64,000 nucleotides of DNA from assembly GCF_028369065.1 (NCBI RefSeq), contig NZ_JAQNDA010000004.1, forward strand, positions 186,001 through 250,000, written 5' to 3'. Numbering within the stretch: the first letter of the stretch is position 1; each line of letters starts with the position of its first letter. The notes beneath the pieces were generated by a model. That model was not told where the DNA came from. It saw nothing but the letters and a program-made list of their open reading frames with translations, and made no database searches. This document shows positions 1-7,777 of this stretch, one piece after another. Made by a program: the position numbers and the translations under genes. The DNA comes from Marinobacter sp. SS21. GTDB taxonomy: Bacteria > Pseudomonadota > Gammaproteobacteria > Pseudomonadales > Oleiphilaceae.

Positions 1-927
1 CATACCGCCGAGGTGGTTGATACCGGCATCCAGCACCAGAAAGCACTCGCCGCTGGCCCGTTGCTTGAGGTCGAGTACGGTGGCCAGTAGCGTGCCGCTG
101 GCGGCAGCCACGAATCGGCCGGATTCGAACCAGATCTCGGCCCGGGCGGATCGGCGCCGCTTGGCCAGGATCGCCTCCAGCGCTGGCCGCAATCCATGCA
201 ATGACGGTGGCTCGTCCAGCTTGCCGTAGGGCCAGGGGAAACCGCCGCCGAGGTCGAGAATGCTGGGGCTCAGATCGAGTGCTTCGCTCAGCCGCTCGAT
301 GCTGGCGATGGCAAACTCGACTGAGTCTGCGATCTTGTCCACCGAGCCGATCTGGGTGCCGTAATAGACGTGGAACCCGGTGACCTCAATATGTTCGGCC
401 AAGCCATCCAGTCGCGGCTTCTGGTCCAGCAGCTCTTCTTCGCAGAAGCCAAACTGGGTGTCGGCACCGCTCATCGCCAGTCCGGAGGCGACCGCGTCGC
501 TGGGGTTGATGCGAAGCAGCACCTGTACTTGCAGGCCCAAGGTTCCGGCGATCCGATGGAGACGCTCCATGTCGGTCCAGGACTCTATCGAAAACCGCCG
601 CACCCCGGTCAGCAGCGCCGTGCTTAGTTCCGCTTCGGTTTTGCCGGGGCCGCCGTAGAGTAAGTGGTCTGTCGAGGCAACCGCCTGTGCGGCGACCGCC
701 AGTTCATTGGGGGAGGTGACCTCCAGGTGACACCCGGCGGCCACCGCCGATTGCACCAACGATGGCAGCGGATTGGCCTTCAGTGAGTAATAGAGACCGG
801 CTCCTGTGGGCAGGTTTTTCCGCAAGGTACCAACCTGCTCGGTGACCCGGTCGAGGTCGTACACGTAGAGAGGCGAGCCGTACTGTGCGGCCAAGGTGCG
901 GTAAACGTTTGCATCAGGCCGAGGCAT
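1..927 (-). CDS. PLP-dependent decarboxylase, fold type III (Orn/DAP decarboxylase family), 3' part cut by window edge
   Basis: Translating the minus strand from ATG 927 gives 309 codons with no stop before base 1, so the C-terminal part is missing. The protein is an alanine-racemase-fold decarboxylase. The Schiff-base lysine is K50 in YYSLKANP; FHVYYGTQ holds the usual histidine; LDLGGGFP is the phosphate-binding loop; FESGRF matches the E-x-G-R motif. The ATG lies inside the upstream ligase gene (14-base overlap), implying translational coupling. Ligase plus type III decarboxylase pairs are known in exosortase-A loci and, for this decarboxylase fold, in butirosin synthesis, where BtrK decarboxylates an amino acid held on a carrier protein. 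A carrier-bound substrate is therefore plausible here. Lysine, ornithine or diaminopimelate decarboxylase remain alternatives. Confidence 0.85.
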   Translation of the reverse strand, partial: MPRPDANVYRTLAAQYGSPLYVYDLDRVTEQVGTLRKNLPTGAGLYYSLKANPLPSLVQSAVAAGCHLEVTSPNELAVAAQAVASTDHLLYGGPGKTEAELSTALLTGVRRFSIESWTDMERLHRIAGTLGLQVQVLLRINPSDAVASGLAMSGADTQFGFCEEELLDQKPRLDGLAEHIEVTGFHVYYGTQIGSVDKIADSVEFAIASIERLSEALDLSPSILDLGGGFPWPYGKLDEPPSLHGLRPALEAILAKRRRSARAEIWFESGRFVAAASGTLLATVLDLKQRASGECFLVLDAGINHLGGM

Positions 928-2395
928 GCTGGAGTTCCTTGAGTCGGTTCGAGTCAATTTTTCCATTGCGGGTTTGTGGCAATTCCTCAAGGAAAACAAT
1001 CCGGTCAGGCAACTTGTAGGGTTCGAGTACCTGCGCCAGCCGTTCCTGTAGCCGGGCGGTGCTCCAAGTGCCATCGTCCACGCTGGCAAACAGGATCAAC
1101 AGATCGTCCGCGAGGACGGCGGAGGCACTGCTGACGCCATCCTGTTCCAGGGCGGCGCGTTCGATGTCCAGCCGGCTCAGGCGATAGCCATGGCGTTTGA
1201 TCTGTTCGTCCTTGCGGCCGACGTAGTACAGGTAGCCCTGCTCGTCCTGTTGGAACAGGTCGCCGGTGAACAGCGCTTTGCCGGGGGTGTCGGCGACTGG
1301 GCGAAAGCGCTTTTCGGTTTCTGTGGGGGATTGCCAATAACCGGCCGAGACGTGGGGGCCTGCGACCACCAACTCGCCCTGCTGGCCCGGTGGCAGTGGC
1401 TGACCGTCGTCGCCCGCCACCCAGGTTTGGGTGCCGTCGAGGGGGCGGCCGACCGATCCCGGATATCGCTTGCGTTCCTCCGGTGTGAGTATCGACACCC
1501 GCTTACACTCGGTGAGGCCATACATGGGATAGATGGCCACCGACGGCATGAACGCCTGCAGCGCGTCAATCTGACTGCCGGGAAAGTGGGCTCCGGTGCT
1601 GCTGATCAGACGCAACTTCGGCAGGCTCAGGGGCTTGCGCTGAGCCAGCCGCAGCAGCGAAGCAAACAGGTTGGGGAGCCCGGGCAGCACACTGATTCCG
1701 TCGCGGGCGAGCGTCTTCGCCACCAGGGGGCCTGCCGTCTGATTGTCACGAATGACCAGGCAGGCCCCGGTCAGGGCCGCCAGGAACGCCTGGTACAGGC
1801 CGTAATCGAAAGACAGCGGCAGAAACAGGCCGATGCGATCATCGCACCGGTAACCCAGGCGGGCCTGAATGGCGGGCACCACGAACAGCACATTGTTATG
1901 GCTGAGCATGACCCCCCGGGGCAGCCCGGTAGACCCTGAGGTATAGATGATGAAAGCCAGGCGGTCCTCGCCCGCCGATGGCTCGATCCGCTCCGATGGC
2001 TCCGCCGAGCTGGGCAGGGAGTCGATGTCCAGCACCGGAGCTGGCGCCAGCATGGCGGCCCGGTCGGAGCACTCCTGGCCCAGCAGTACCAGCGCCGGCT
2101 CCAATTCACCGAGAATGTGGTGGAGCGAGCGGGGCGTGGTCTGTTCATGCAGGATCACGGCGACGGCGCCGATGGCGGCGACGGCGAACAGGCTCAGCAC
2201 TATCTCGCTACGGTTCGAAGCCAGGATGACCACGCGGTCGCCGGGCTGAACACCCTGATGTCTCAGGGTGATTGCGATGGCGGTGCAGGCCGAACGGGCC
2301 TCTTGAAAGGTGTGGCGTTGTTCGCCCTCAAGGAACGTGGCCTCGGGCCATTGATCGGCCGCCTGCCACAGCAAAGAGGCAAGGTTGCTTTGCAT
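914..2395 (-). CDS. AMP-forming acyl/aminoacyl ligase (ANL superfamily)
   Basis: A 493-residue adenylate-forming enzyme of usual family length. Visible motifs are the P-loop YTSGSTGLPRG (about residues 152-162), the YGLTE adenine-site motif near 297, GELVVAGPHVSAGYW, the TGD motif, the GRKDEQIKRHGYRLS hinge and a C-terminal RNGKID lysine. It should activate a carboxylate with ATP and load it on CoA or a carrier protein. It is most like the ligase that sits beside a PLP decarboxylase in exosortase-A gene clusters, and the next gene here is such a decarboxylase, overlapping by 14 bases. No carrier protein is visible in the window; one may lie to the left of base 1. The substrate cannot be read from sequence. 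Confidence 0.85.
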   Translation of the reverse strand: MQSNLASLLWQAADQWPEATFLEGEQRHTFQEARSACTAIAITLRHQGVQPGDRVVILASNRSEIVLSLFAVAAIGAVAVILHEQTTPRSLHHILGELEPALVLLGQECSDRAAMLAPAPVLDIDSLPSSAEPSERIEPSAGEDRLAFIIYTSGSTGLPRGVMLSHNNVLFVVPAIQARLGYRCDDRIGLFLPLSFDYGLYQAFLAALTGACLVIRDNQTAGPLVAKTLARDGISVLPGLPNLFASLLRLAQRKPLSLPKLRLISSTGAHFPGSQIDALQAFMPSVAIYPMYGLTECKRVSILTPEERKRYPGSVGRPLDGTQTWVAGDDGQPLPPGQQGELVVAGPHVSAGYWQSPTETEKRFRPVADTPGKALFTGDLFQQDEQGYLYYVGRKDEQIKRHGYRLSRLDIERAALEQDGVSSASAVLADDLLILFASVDDGTWSTARLQERLAQVLEPYKLPDRIVFLEELPQTRNGKIDSNRLKELQHASA

Positions 2396-2414
2396 GTCAC
2401 ACTCCCTGTGTGCT

Positions 2415-3326
2415 TCAGGCCGTTGCTGCGGCGTCGGTTTCCCAGATGAGATCGTCGGTGAACAAGCCGATTTTCTTGAAGAACTTGGCGGTGCCGGCCA
2501 TCAGGCTGCGATTGAATTCGGCGCGCTGGGGATCCCGCAGCAGCGCTTTGCGGATTTTGCCCGGTTCGTTCAGGCCGGCATCGAGGTACATTTCACGGCG
2601 ATAGAGTTTCTGCACCGAAATCTGCATGAATCCCTTGATGGCCAGTTCAATTTCGCGCAGTTTGGCGGGCGGGTACTTAGCCTGCAGCTGCTTGTAAAAC
2701 AGCTCGATGTAGAGGCGGCCATACTTGATGTGCCGGCCCTCGTCCATGTGGTGAAGCCAGTTGATCCGCTGCACGAACTCGGGGAGCAGCTCGTCTTTGC
2801 CCATCTTGCGGTTATAGAAGTCGACAATTTCCTCGAAGATGAGAATGCGGCTGAAAATCATCAGATTGGCAATGTCCACTTCTTCAAACCCAGACATGGC
2901 CAGGGCCCGGTCGGGATAGATCTTGCCGGCGTACTTCAGGCAGAACTTGGAGAAGTACCACATATGCTCATTTTCTTCGGCAATGAGGTAGTGGAGGTAT
3001 TCCGACAGCAGCTCGAAGCCGGGGGTGTGCAGCCGCCCCGTCATTTCCACCAGCAGTTCACGGATGCCGGTGACGTTGAGGCTACAGAAATTGATGAACT
3101 CCCACCGGCTCAGTTCCATTTTCTGCGCTTCGGTGAGTTGTTTGTCGATATCCGTACCCTGGGTCGACATGAGCATCGGCGACATCCAGTAGCGGTCGGT
3201 TGGTACACTGTCGGGCCAGACGAGGTCCTTGAGCGGTTCGTAGGGGTCTTCGACGGTCTTGCTGATCAGGATGTTCAGGACCCGTTCGAGTTCCTGGGTG
3301 TTCTGGGTGATAGCCAAGTCGTTCAC
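2415..3326 (-). CDS. AurF-like non-haem diiron oxygenase
   Basis: A 303-residue helical protein with a complete AurF-type metal-ligand pattern: E118-x2-H121, E165, then H192-x3-E196-x2-H199. The spacings (3, 27 from E165 to H192, 4 and 3) equal those of AurF (E136/H139, E196, H223/E227/H230). The remaining glutamate is probably E76 or E90. AurF and CmlI oxidise aryl-amines to nitro groups, and related enzymes make N-oxides or azoxy compounds. The protein therefore probably oxygenates an amine or carbon made by the neighbouring ligase/decarboxylase pair. It lies 19 bases before the ligase in the same direction, consistent with one operon. A desaturase or other diiron role cannot be excluded. 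Confidence 0.75.
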   Translation of the reverse strand: MNDLAITQNTQELERVLNILISKTVEDPYEPLKDLVWPDSVPTDRYWMSPMLMSTQGTDIDKQLTEAQKMELSRWEFINFCSLNVTGIRELLVEMTGRLHTPGFELLSEYLHYLIAEENEHMWYFSKFCLKYAGKIYPDRALAMSGFEEVDIANLMIFSRILIFEEIVDFYNRKMGKDELLPEFVQRINWLHHMDEGRHIKYGRLYIELFYKQLQAKYPPAKLREIELAIKGFMQISVQKLYRREMYLDAGLNEPGKIRKALLRDPQRAEFNRSLMAGTAKFFKKIGLFTDDLIWETDAAATA

Positions 3327-3436
3327 GTATCCAATCCTTATGATGTGAGTCGAGTGGGTCTTAGTTGGGTGAGAAAAGGCTCAGCGGCCCGTGGGCCTCG
3401 CTTTGGCACCGTGTGCCGGTAAGGAGAAAGAGCGCT

Positions 3437-4255
3437 TCATGTCGGGTTTGCTCCCGCCAGCGACGCCGGATTTTGGTACTCCCGGGCCGGGAGCAAGGTG
3501 GCCGGGTTGCCCACCACGGTGGCAAATGGCGGTACGTCTTTCAGCACCACGCTGCAGGCTCCGATCCGCGCGCCGTCGCCGATCCGGATGTTGCCAAGGA
3601 CGGTGGCGTTGGCGCTGATCAGGACTCGGTGACCCACCTTGGGGTGGCGGTCACCGGCTTCTTTGCCGGTGCCGCCCAGGGTTACTCCGTGCAGCAGTGA
3701 CACCTGGCTGCCGATCACCGCGGTTTCACCGATCACGATGCCGGTGGCATGGTCGATGAAGATGCCGTCGCCAAGCACGGCGGCCGGATGGATGTCGACG
3801 CCGAACAGGGCCGAACAGCGGCTTTGAATCCAGCTGGCGGTGAGTTCGTCCCTGAGTTTCCACAGCGCGTGGGCGAAACGGTGGGCCTGGGTTGCATGGA
3901 AGCCCTTGAAAAACAGGAAGGCCACGACGGGAGAGTGACAGGCGGGATCGCGGGCGACACTGGCGGACAGATCGGCCGCGCTGCTTTCGATGATGTCCGG
4001 AAACTGGGCGCTGAGTTCGAGCAGAACCGATTTGAGACGAGCCTGGGCAACCACTGTGTCCGCCAGCTTGCTCGCCAGCAACGACGCCAGGGCGTGCTCC
4101 AGTGACGGTTCACCCACGATCAGGCGAGCCAGCAGCGGGCTGAGCGTTGCCGGATGGCTGGTGTGTCGGTAGCCCTGACTCTCTTGTTGCAGCCAGTGCC
4201 AGATCGACTGTGCCGAGCTGGCATTGCCGCCTGGGTGTTCCATCATGGAATGCAT
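3437..4255 (-). CDS. cysE: Serine O-acetyltransferase (CysE-like)
   Basis: Left-handed beta-helix acetyltransferase, 272 residues from ATG 4255, which has an AGGGAG ribosome site on the minus strand. The frame is open further upstream, but that part runs through the operator-like site and is unlikely to be coded. The segment DIHPAAVLGDGIFIDHATG followed by VIGETAVIG is the CysE catalytic signature, and the alpha-helical N-terminal domain typical of CysE is present. It makes O-acetylserine from serine and acetyl-CoA. Placement between a glutathione transferase and a diiron oxygenase, rather than with Fe-S cluster or cysteine genes, suggests it supplies O-acetylserine or cysteine to the local pathway. 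It could still be the only CysE of the cell. Confidence 0.85.
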   Translation of the reverse strand: MHSMMEHPGGNASSAQSIWHWLQQESQGYRHTSHPATLSPLLARLIVGEPSLEHALASLLASKLADTVVAQARLKSVLLELSAQFPDIIESSAADLSASVARDPACHSPVVAFLFFKGFHATQAHRFAHALWKLRDELTASWIQSRCSALFGVDIHPAAVLGDGIFIDHATGIVIGETAVIGSQVSLLHGVTLGGTGKEAGDRHPKVGHRVLISANATVLGNIRIGDGARIGACSVVLKDVPPFATVVGNPATLLPAREYQNPASLAGANPT

Positions 4256-4297
4256 GTTCGCCCCACTCCCTGTGGCGTTGGTTCGCGTCTTGTGGCC

Positions 4298-4316
4298 TAC
4301 ATACAGGTAGGTATGT
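4298..4316. promoter_or_regulatory. Candidate TetR operator A
   Basis: TACATACAGGTAGGTATGT lies between the glutathione transferase and cysE, just upstream of the cysE start. It holds the interrupted inverted repeat TACATA-N4-TAGGTA and has a second near copy at 5037-5055, in the intergenic region shared by gst and the tetR-family gene. The repetition at both transcription units is what suggests an operator. Confidence 0.5.
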
Positions 4317-4334
4317 TTTTTGGGTGAGTAAAAC

Positions 4335-4961
4335 TCAGCTGGTTGGCGCAGACTCCAGGAAGCTGGTCCGTGCGCTGAGCGGTCCGTAAAAATCCGCCAG
4401 GGCCGGGTGGCTGTCACGCCAGCCCAGGTCTGCGAGGCGGAAGTCCAGATAGCCCAGGGCGCAGCCCAGGGCGATTCCGCCCAGGCTCAGGCCCGCTGGC
4501 AGACCGGTCGTCCGAAAGGCGTCTTCCAGAAAGGCGAGCGTGCGTCGAACTGCCTCTGTCCAGCGTTGTTGCCACATCGCCGATTGCTGCTCGGTGGGAC
4601 GGTTGGATTCCATGACGTACAGGTAGGCGGCATCCATAATGCCATCGGCCAGGGCGTGAAGTCTGGCGTCGTCCTCTGCCTGGTTTGGATTGTCGAGCAG
4701 CGACGGCATCAGGCTCTGCTTGCCCGCTGCGACCGCGAGCCGATCGAGGTACTCACAGATCAGCGGGCTGTCGACAATCACTCGTCCGGATTCGGTCTGC
4801 AGCGCCGGCACCTTGCCCAAGGGCGTGACGGCGGCGACCTGGTCGGCGTTCTGGATCGGGTGGGCCTGGATGAGCTCAAGCTGACCCGACAAGCCGTGTT
4901 CAGTGGCACAGACCAGTACCTTTCTGGCGAATGGCGACGTGGCGGAATAGAAAAGTTTCAT
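4335..4961 (-). CDS. Glutathione S-transferase family protein
   Basis: A 208-residue protein with an N-terminal thioredoxin-like domain (MKLFYSATSPFARKV, then GKVPAL and a DSPLICEYL segment that binds the glutathione gamma-glutamyl part) and an alpha-helical C-terminal domain. Length and motifs are those of bacterial cytosolic GSTs; the catalytic serine or tyrosine would be in the first strand-helix turn (S7 or S9). It is the first gene of the minus-strand locus, 79 bases ahead of cysE, with an operator-like site in between. It may conjugate or isomerise an intermediate of the adjacent pathway, or protect against a reactive product. Confidence 0.85.
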   Translation of the reverse strand: MKLFYSATSPFARKVLVCATEHGLSGQLELIQAHPIQNADQVAAVTPLGKVPALQTESGRVIVDSPLICEYLDRLAVAAGKQSLMPSLLDNPNQAEDDARLHALADGIMDAAYLYVMESNRPTEQQSAMWQQRWTEAVRRTLAFLEDAFRTTGLPAGLSLGGIALGCALGYLDFRLADLGWRDSHPALADFYGPLSARTSFLESAPTS

Positions 4962-5008
4962 TGTCCTGGCTCCTCCCTGAGGTTTTCCTTGATACCCTAA
5001 CTTGCCGA

Positions 5009-5046
5009 CTTGATGTTCACATATCAGCTTGATGTTTACATACCAA
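5009..5046. repeat. Tandem 19-bp repeat upstream of gst
   Basis: CTTGATGTTCACATATCAG at 5009-5027 is followed directly by CTTGATGTTTACATACCAA at 5028-5046, with 15 of 19 positions identical. The second copy runs into operator candidate B. It sits in the gst/tetR divergent spacer. Confidence 0.6.
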
Positions 5047-5055
5047 TAGGTACAG
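5037..5055. promoter_or_regulatory. Candidate TetR operator B
   Basis: TACATACCAATAGGTACAG matches site A (4298-4316) at TACATAC, then three unlike bases, then TAGGTA; TTT follows both within a few bases. It lies 76 bases before the gst start and about 150 bases before the divergent TetR-family gene, the usual place for autoregulation by a TetR repressor. Confidence 0.5.
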
Positions 5056-5208
5056 TTTCAATATGACCGGTTTGTGAAATGCGGGTAACTGCAGTCTGGT
5101 CAGGCTGAAAATGTATAATGCGTCACAGAAAGCCATCGGCGGCCTTCGGTGCCGGTAGCCCTATCGACTTTAAAATGTTGTGTAGTTCGTTTTAAAGGAA
5201 GCGAGGTT

Positions 5209-5787
5209 ATGTCCACGAAAGACGACCTGATCGCTGCAACCAAGGAATTGCTGTGGGCGGTGGGCTATGAGTCCATGAGTCCCAGACGCGTGTTGCAGGA
5301 AAGCGGCGCCGGCCAGGGAAGTTTGTACCATCACTTTACCGGCAAAGAGGATCTGGCCCGGCGGGCGCTGGAAGAAGTCGAGGCGGAGTTGCGCCAGCGG
5401 GCGGAAGAGGTGCTGTTGGGGGAGGGCACTCCGCTGGAGCGCATTGACCGGTTTCTGTCGCTGAAGCGGGCGGCGACCCGCGGCTGCCGAATCGGCCGAC
5501 TGGTGCCTGAGTCGGAGGTGATCGAGTCCAGCCTGCACGCTCCGATAAAACGTTATTTTCGGCACCTCGGCAATATGTTGGAGGGTGTCCTGCTGCAGGC
5601 GAAAGAACGCGGTGAGCTGGCGGCCGAGGTGAACACGCCACAGATCGCCGCGGTGATCATGGCGTCCATTCAGGGGGGCTATATTCTGGCTCGCGCCGCC
5701 CAGGACGATAGCGCCATGACCACGACGCTGGATGGGGCCAAGGCGTTGCTGGCGCAGTTGCGGCGGGCTGGGTCCGCGACCGGCTGA
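5209..5787 (+). CDS. TetR/AcrR family transcriptional regulator
   Basis: 192 residues from ATG 5209, chosen because AAAGGAAGCGAGG precedes it; the frame is open to 5149 but without a ribosome site. The N-terminal helix-turn-helix reads SPRRVLQESGAGQGSLYHHF, the standard TetR_N pattern. The C-terminal domain is a ligand-binding helical bundle of usual length. It faces the gst-cysE-oxygenase-ligase-decarboxylase genes, and two similar inverted-repeat sites occur in front of gst and of cysE. It is thus the likely local repressor, with a pathway metabolite or an electrophile as inducer; the ligand is unknown. Confidence 0.9.
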   Translation: MSTKDDLIAATKELLWAVGYESMSPRRVLQESGAGQGSLYHHFTGKEDLARRALEEVEAELRQRAEEVLLGEGTPLERIDRFLSLKRAATRGCRIGRLVPESEVIESSLHAPIKRYFRHLGNMLEGVLLQAKERGELAAEVNTPQIAAVIMASIQGGYILARAAQDDSAMTTTLDGAKALLAQLRRAGSATG

Positions 5788-5838
5788 GGGGGCTGGGCAT
5801 CCGCCGGGCCGGGCTGGCTCTCTGGATGCCCAGGCCGG

Positions 5839-7134
5839 TCAGTAACTGCTGCTCATCCCGAACCACTCCGGAAAGACGAAAAGCAAAGCCAGTACCAGCG
5901 CCTGCAAGCCGATGAAGGGCACCACCCCCTTGTAGATGTCGGTGGTTTTCACGCTCGGCGGTGACACGCCCTTGAGGTAGAACAGGCTGAAGCCGAACGG
6001 TGGCGTCAAAAAGCTGGTTTGCAGGTTCATGGCGATCAGGATGGCGAACCACAGCATGTTGATGCCCAGCGCTTCCGCCACCGGTGCCAGGATCGGTACC
6101 ACAATGAACGAGATTTCGACAAAGTCGATGAAGAAGCCCAGCAGCAGGATCACCAGCATGGCAAGGATCAGGAATCCCCACTTCTCGCCTGGCAGCGCCA
6201 GCATCCATTCTTCCAGCAGGTAGTCGCCGCCGGTGTAGCTGAACACCATGGAGAAGGCGGTGGCGCCGATCAGGATCGCAAACACCATGGCGGTGACCTT
6301 GACGGTATCGCGGGCGCTGTCCCAGACCATCCTGAACGAGAACTGGCGGTAGGCAATGGCCAGCACGATCGCGCCGACGCCGCCCAGGGCCGAGGACTCG
6401 GTGGGGGTGGCGATGCCGGTGAAGATCGAACCCAGTACGATCACAATCAGCGCCAGCGGTGGGATGATGGCAATCAGCGCGCTGACGATTTCCTGCTTAC
6501 GGCTGAGGCCCGAGTCCTCCGGCATCGCCGGTGCGGTCTCCGGCCTGAGCCGGGTCAGGATCAGGATATAGGCAATGTACAGGCCCACCAGCACCACGCC
6601 GGGAATGACGGCGGCCTTGAACAGGTCGCCCACCGGCAGGCCCAGCACATCGCCCAGAATGATCAGGATGATCGACGGCGGCACGATCTGCCCCAAGGTG
6701 CCGGCGGCGCAGATGGTGCCGCAGCTCAGCCGCTGATCGTACTTGTGGGCCAGCATCACCGGCAGGGAAATCAGTCCCATCGCCACCACACTGGCGCCGA
6801 CTACGCCGGTGGAGGCCGCCAGCAGGGCGCCCACCAGGATGGTGGCGATGGCCAGGCCGCCAGGCAGGCCGCCGAACAGGCGACCCATGGCGGTCAGCAG
6901 CTGTTCCGCCAGGCGGGTGCGCTGCAGCACTACGCCCATGAATATGAACAGTGGAATCGCCATCATCACCGTGTTCTGCATCACGCTCATGATGCGAAAC
7001 GGCATGAACGCGAATAACTGCGGTCCTTCGGAGATCATTCCGAAAATCAGCGCTACCCCGCCGAAGGTGAAGGCCACCGGGAAGCCCCAGAGCAGCATCA
7101 GCAGGCAGACGGCGAACATGATGATGCCAATCAT
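5839..7134 (-). CDS. dctM: TRAP transporter large permease, DctM subunit
   Basis: 431 residues with about a dozen hydrophobic segments and the DctM signatures GLPGGLAIATILVGAL and GTLGQIVPPSIILIILG. It is the sodium- or proton-coupled transport subunit of a TRAP system in the inner membrane. Its start overlaps the end of dctQ by four bases (ATGA), so the two are translationally coupled. Length is that of a separate DctM, not a QM fusion. The substrate is set by the DctP protein, probably a carboxylate. Confidence 0.95.
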   Translation of the reverse strand: MIGIIMFAVCLLMLLWGFPVAFTFGGVALIFGMISEGPQLFAFMPFRIMSVMQNTVMMAIPLFIFMGVVLQRTRLAEQLLTAMGRLFGGLPGGLAIATILVGALLAASTGVVGASVVAMGLISLPVMLAHKYDQRLSCGTICAAGTLGQIVPPSIILIILGDVLGLPVGDLFKAAVIPGVVLVGLYIAYILILTRLRPETAPAMPEDSGLSRKQEIVSALIAIIPPLALIVIVLGSIFTGIATPTESSALGGVGAIVLAIAYRQFSFRMVWDSARDTVKVTAMVFAILIGATAFSMVFSYTGGDYLLEEWMLALPGEKWGFLILAMLVILLLGFFIDFVEISFIVVPILAPVAEALGINMLWFAILIAMNLQTSFLTPPFGFSLFYLKGVSPPSVKTTDIYKGVVPFIGLQALVLALLFVFPEWFGMSSSY

Positions 7135-7676
7135 GCCAGGCCCTCCTTGCTGTTCTCGTCACGGTAGGTTTCGTCGCCCTGAAGGACGCGGATGGCGTAG
7201 GTGGCCATGCCCAGGCCGCTGGTGGCGGTAAACACCGCCGAGAACGGAATCAGCGCCTTGATGATCCAGCGATAGGGCAGACCACCGGGATCGCCACTGC
7301 TTTCGCCGAGGTTGTAGGACTCCAGGGCAAAACTGTAGCCGTAGACACCGATCAGAAACGCGAACGGGATGATGAAAACGAAGGCGCCGACCAGGTTGAC
7401 CCAGGCCTTGAACTGGTTGCTGCGGCTGGCGTAGAACACGTCCACGCGGACATGGCCGTCGGTACGCAGGGCGTAGGGAATCCCCAGCAGGAACACCACC
7501 GAATAGAAGTGCCATTCCAGCTCCTGCATGCCGATGGACACGTCGTTGAATACGTAGCGGGTGATGACGTCATAGAAGACGTTGACGAGCATGAGAACCA
7601 GGGCCAGGCAGGCGACCCAGCCGCAGATTGTGGACAGGCGGGCCAGGCCTTTGTCCAGCGTGATAATCCAGCGCAT
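7131..7676 (-). CDS. dctQ: TRAP transporter small permease, DctQ subunit
   Basis: 181 residues with four membrane segments and the DctQ motif around MQELEWHFYSVVFLLGIPYALRTDGHVRVDVFY, in which the ELEWH and GHVRVD parts are highly conserved in the family. It forms the membrane complex with DctM, with which it overlaps by four bases. The spacer of 101 bases to the upstream binding-protein gene holds a hairpin that may lower its expression relative to DctP. Confidence 0.93.
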   Translation of the reverse strand: MRWIITLDKGLARLSTICGWVACLALVLMLVNVFYDVITRYVFNDVSIGMQELEWHFYSVVFLLGIPYALRTDGHVRVDVFYASRSNQFKAWVNLVGAFVFIIPFAFLIGVYGYSFALESYNLGESSGDPGGLPYRWIIKALIPFSAVFTATSGLGMATYAIRVLQGDETYRDENSKEGLA

Positions 7677-7719
7677 GACAGTTCCTATGGCCGGCCTAGG
7701 GCGCCGGCAATCTTTTTTT

Positions 7720-7760
7720 GAAACGAAAACGCCGGAACTGTCCGGGGAGCAGCTCCGGCG
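7720..7760 (-). terminator. Possible attenuating hairpin between dctP and dctQ
   Basis: On the minus strand CGCCGGA (7760-7754) pairs with TCCGGCG (7736-7730) across a 17-base loop and is followed by TTTTCGTTTC. The long loop and interrupted T-run suggest a partial terminator, in keeping with excess expression of binding protein over permease in TRAP operons. Confidence 0.4.
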
Positions 7761-7777
7761 ACATCAGGCCGGGGATC

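Noticed and set aside
1190..1939. Long open frame on the plus strand opposite the ligase gene
   Set aside because: It mirrors the codon structure of the minus-strand ligase, has no ribosome site and no family resemblance. Such frames are common opposite GC-rich genes.
6019..7017. 332-codon plus-strand frame within dctM
   Set aside because: Very rich in Gln, His and Asp, as expected from the antisense of a membrane protein gene; no start signal.
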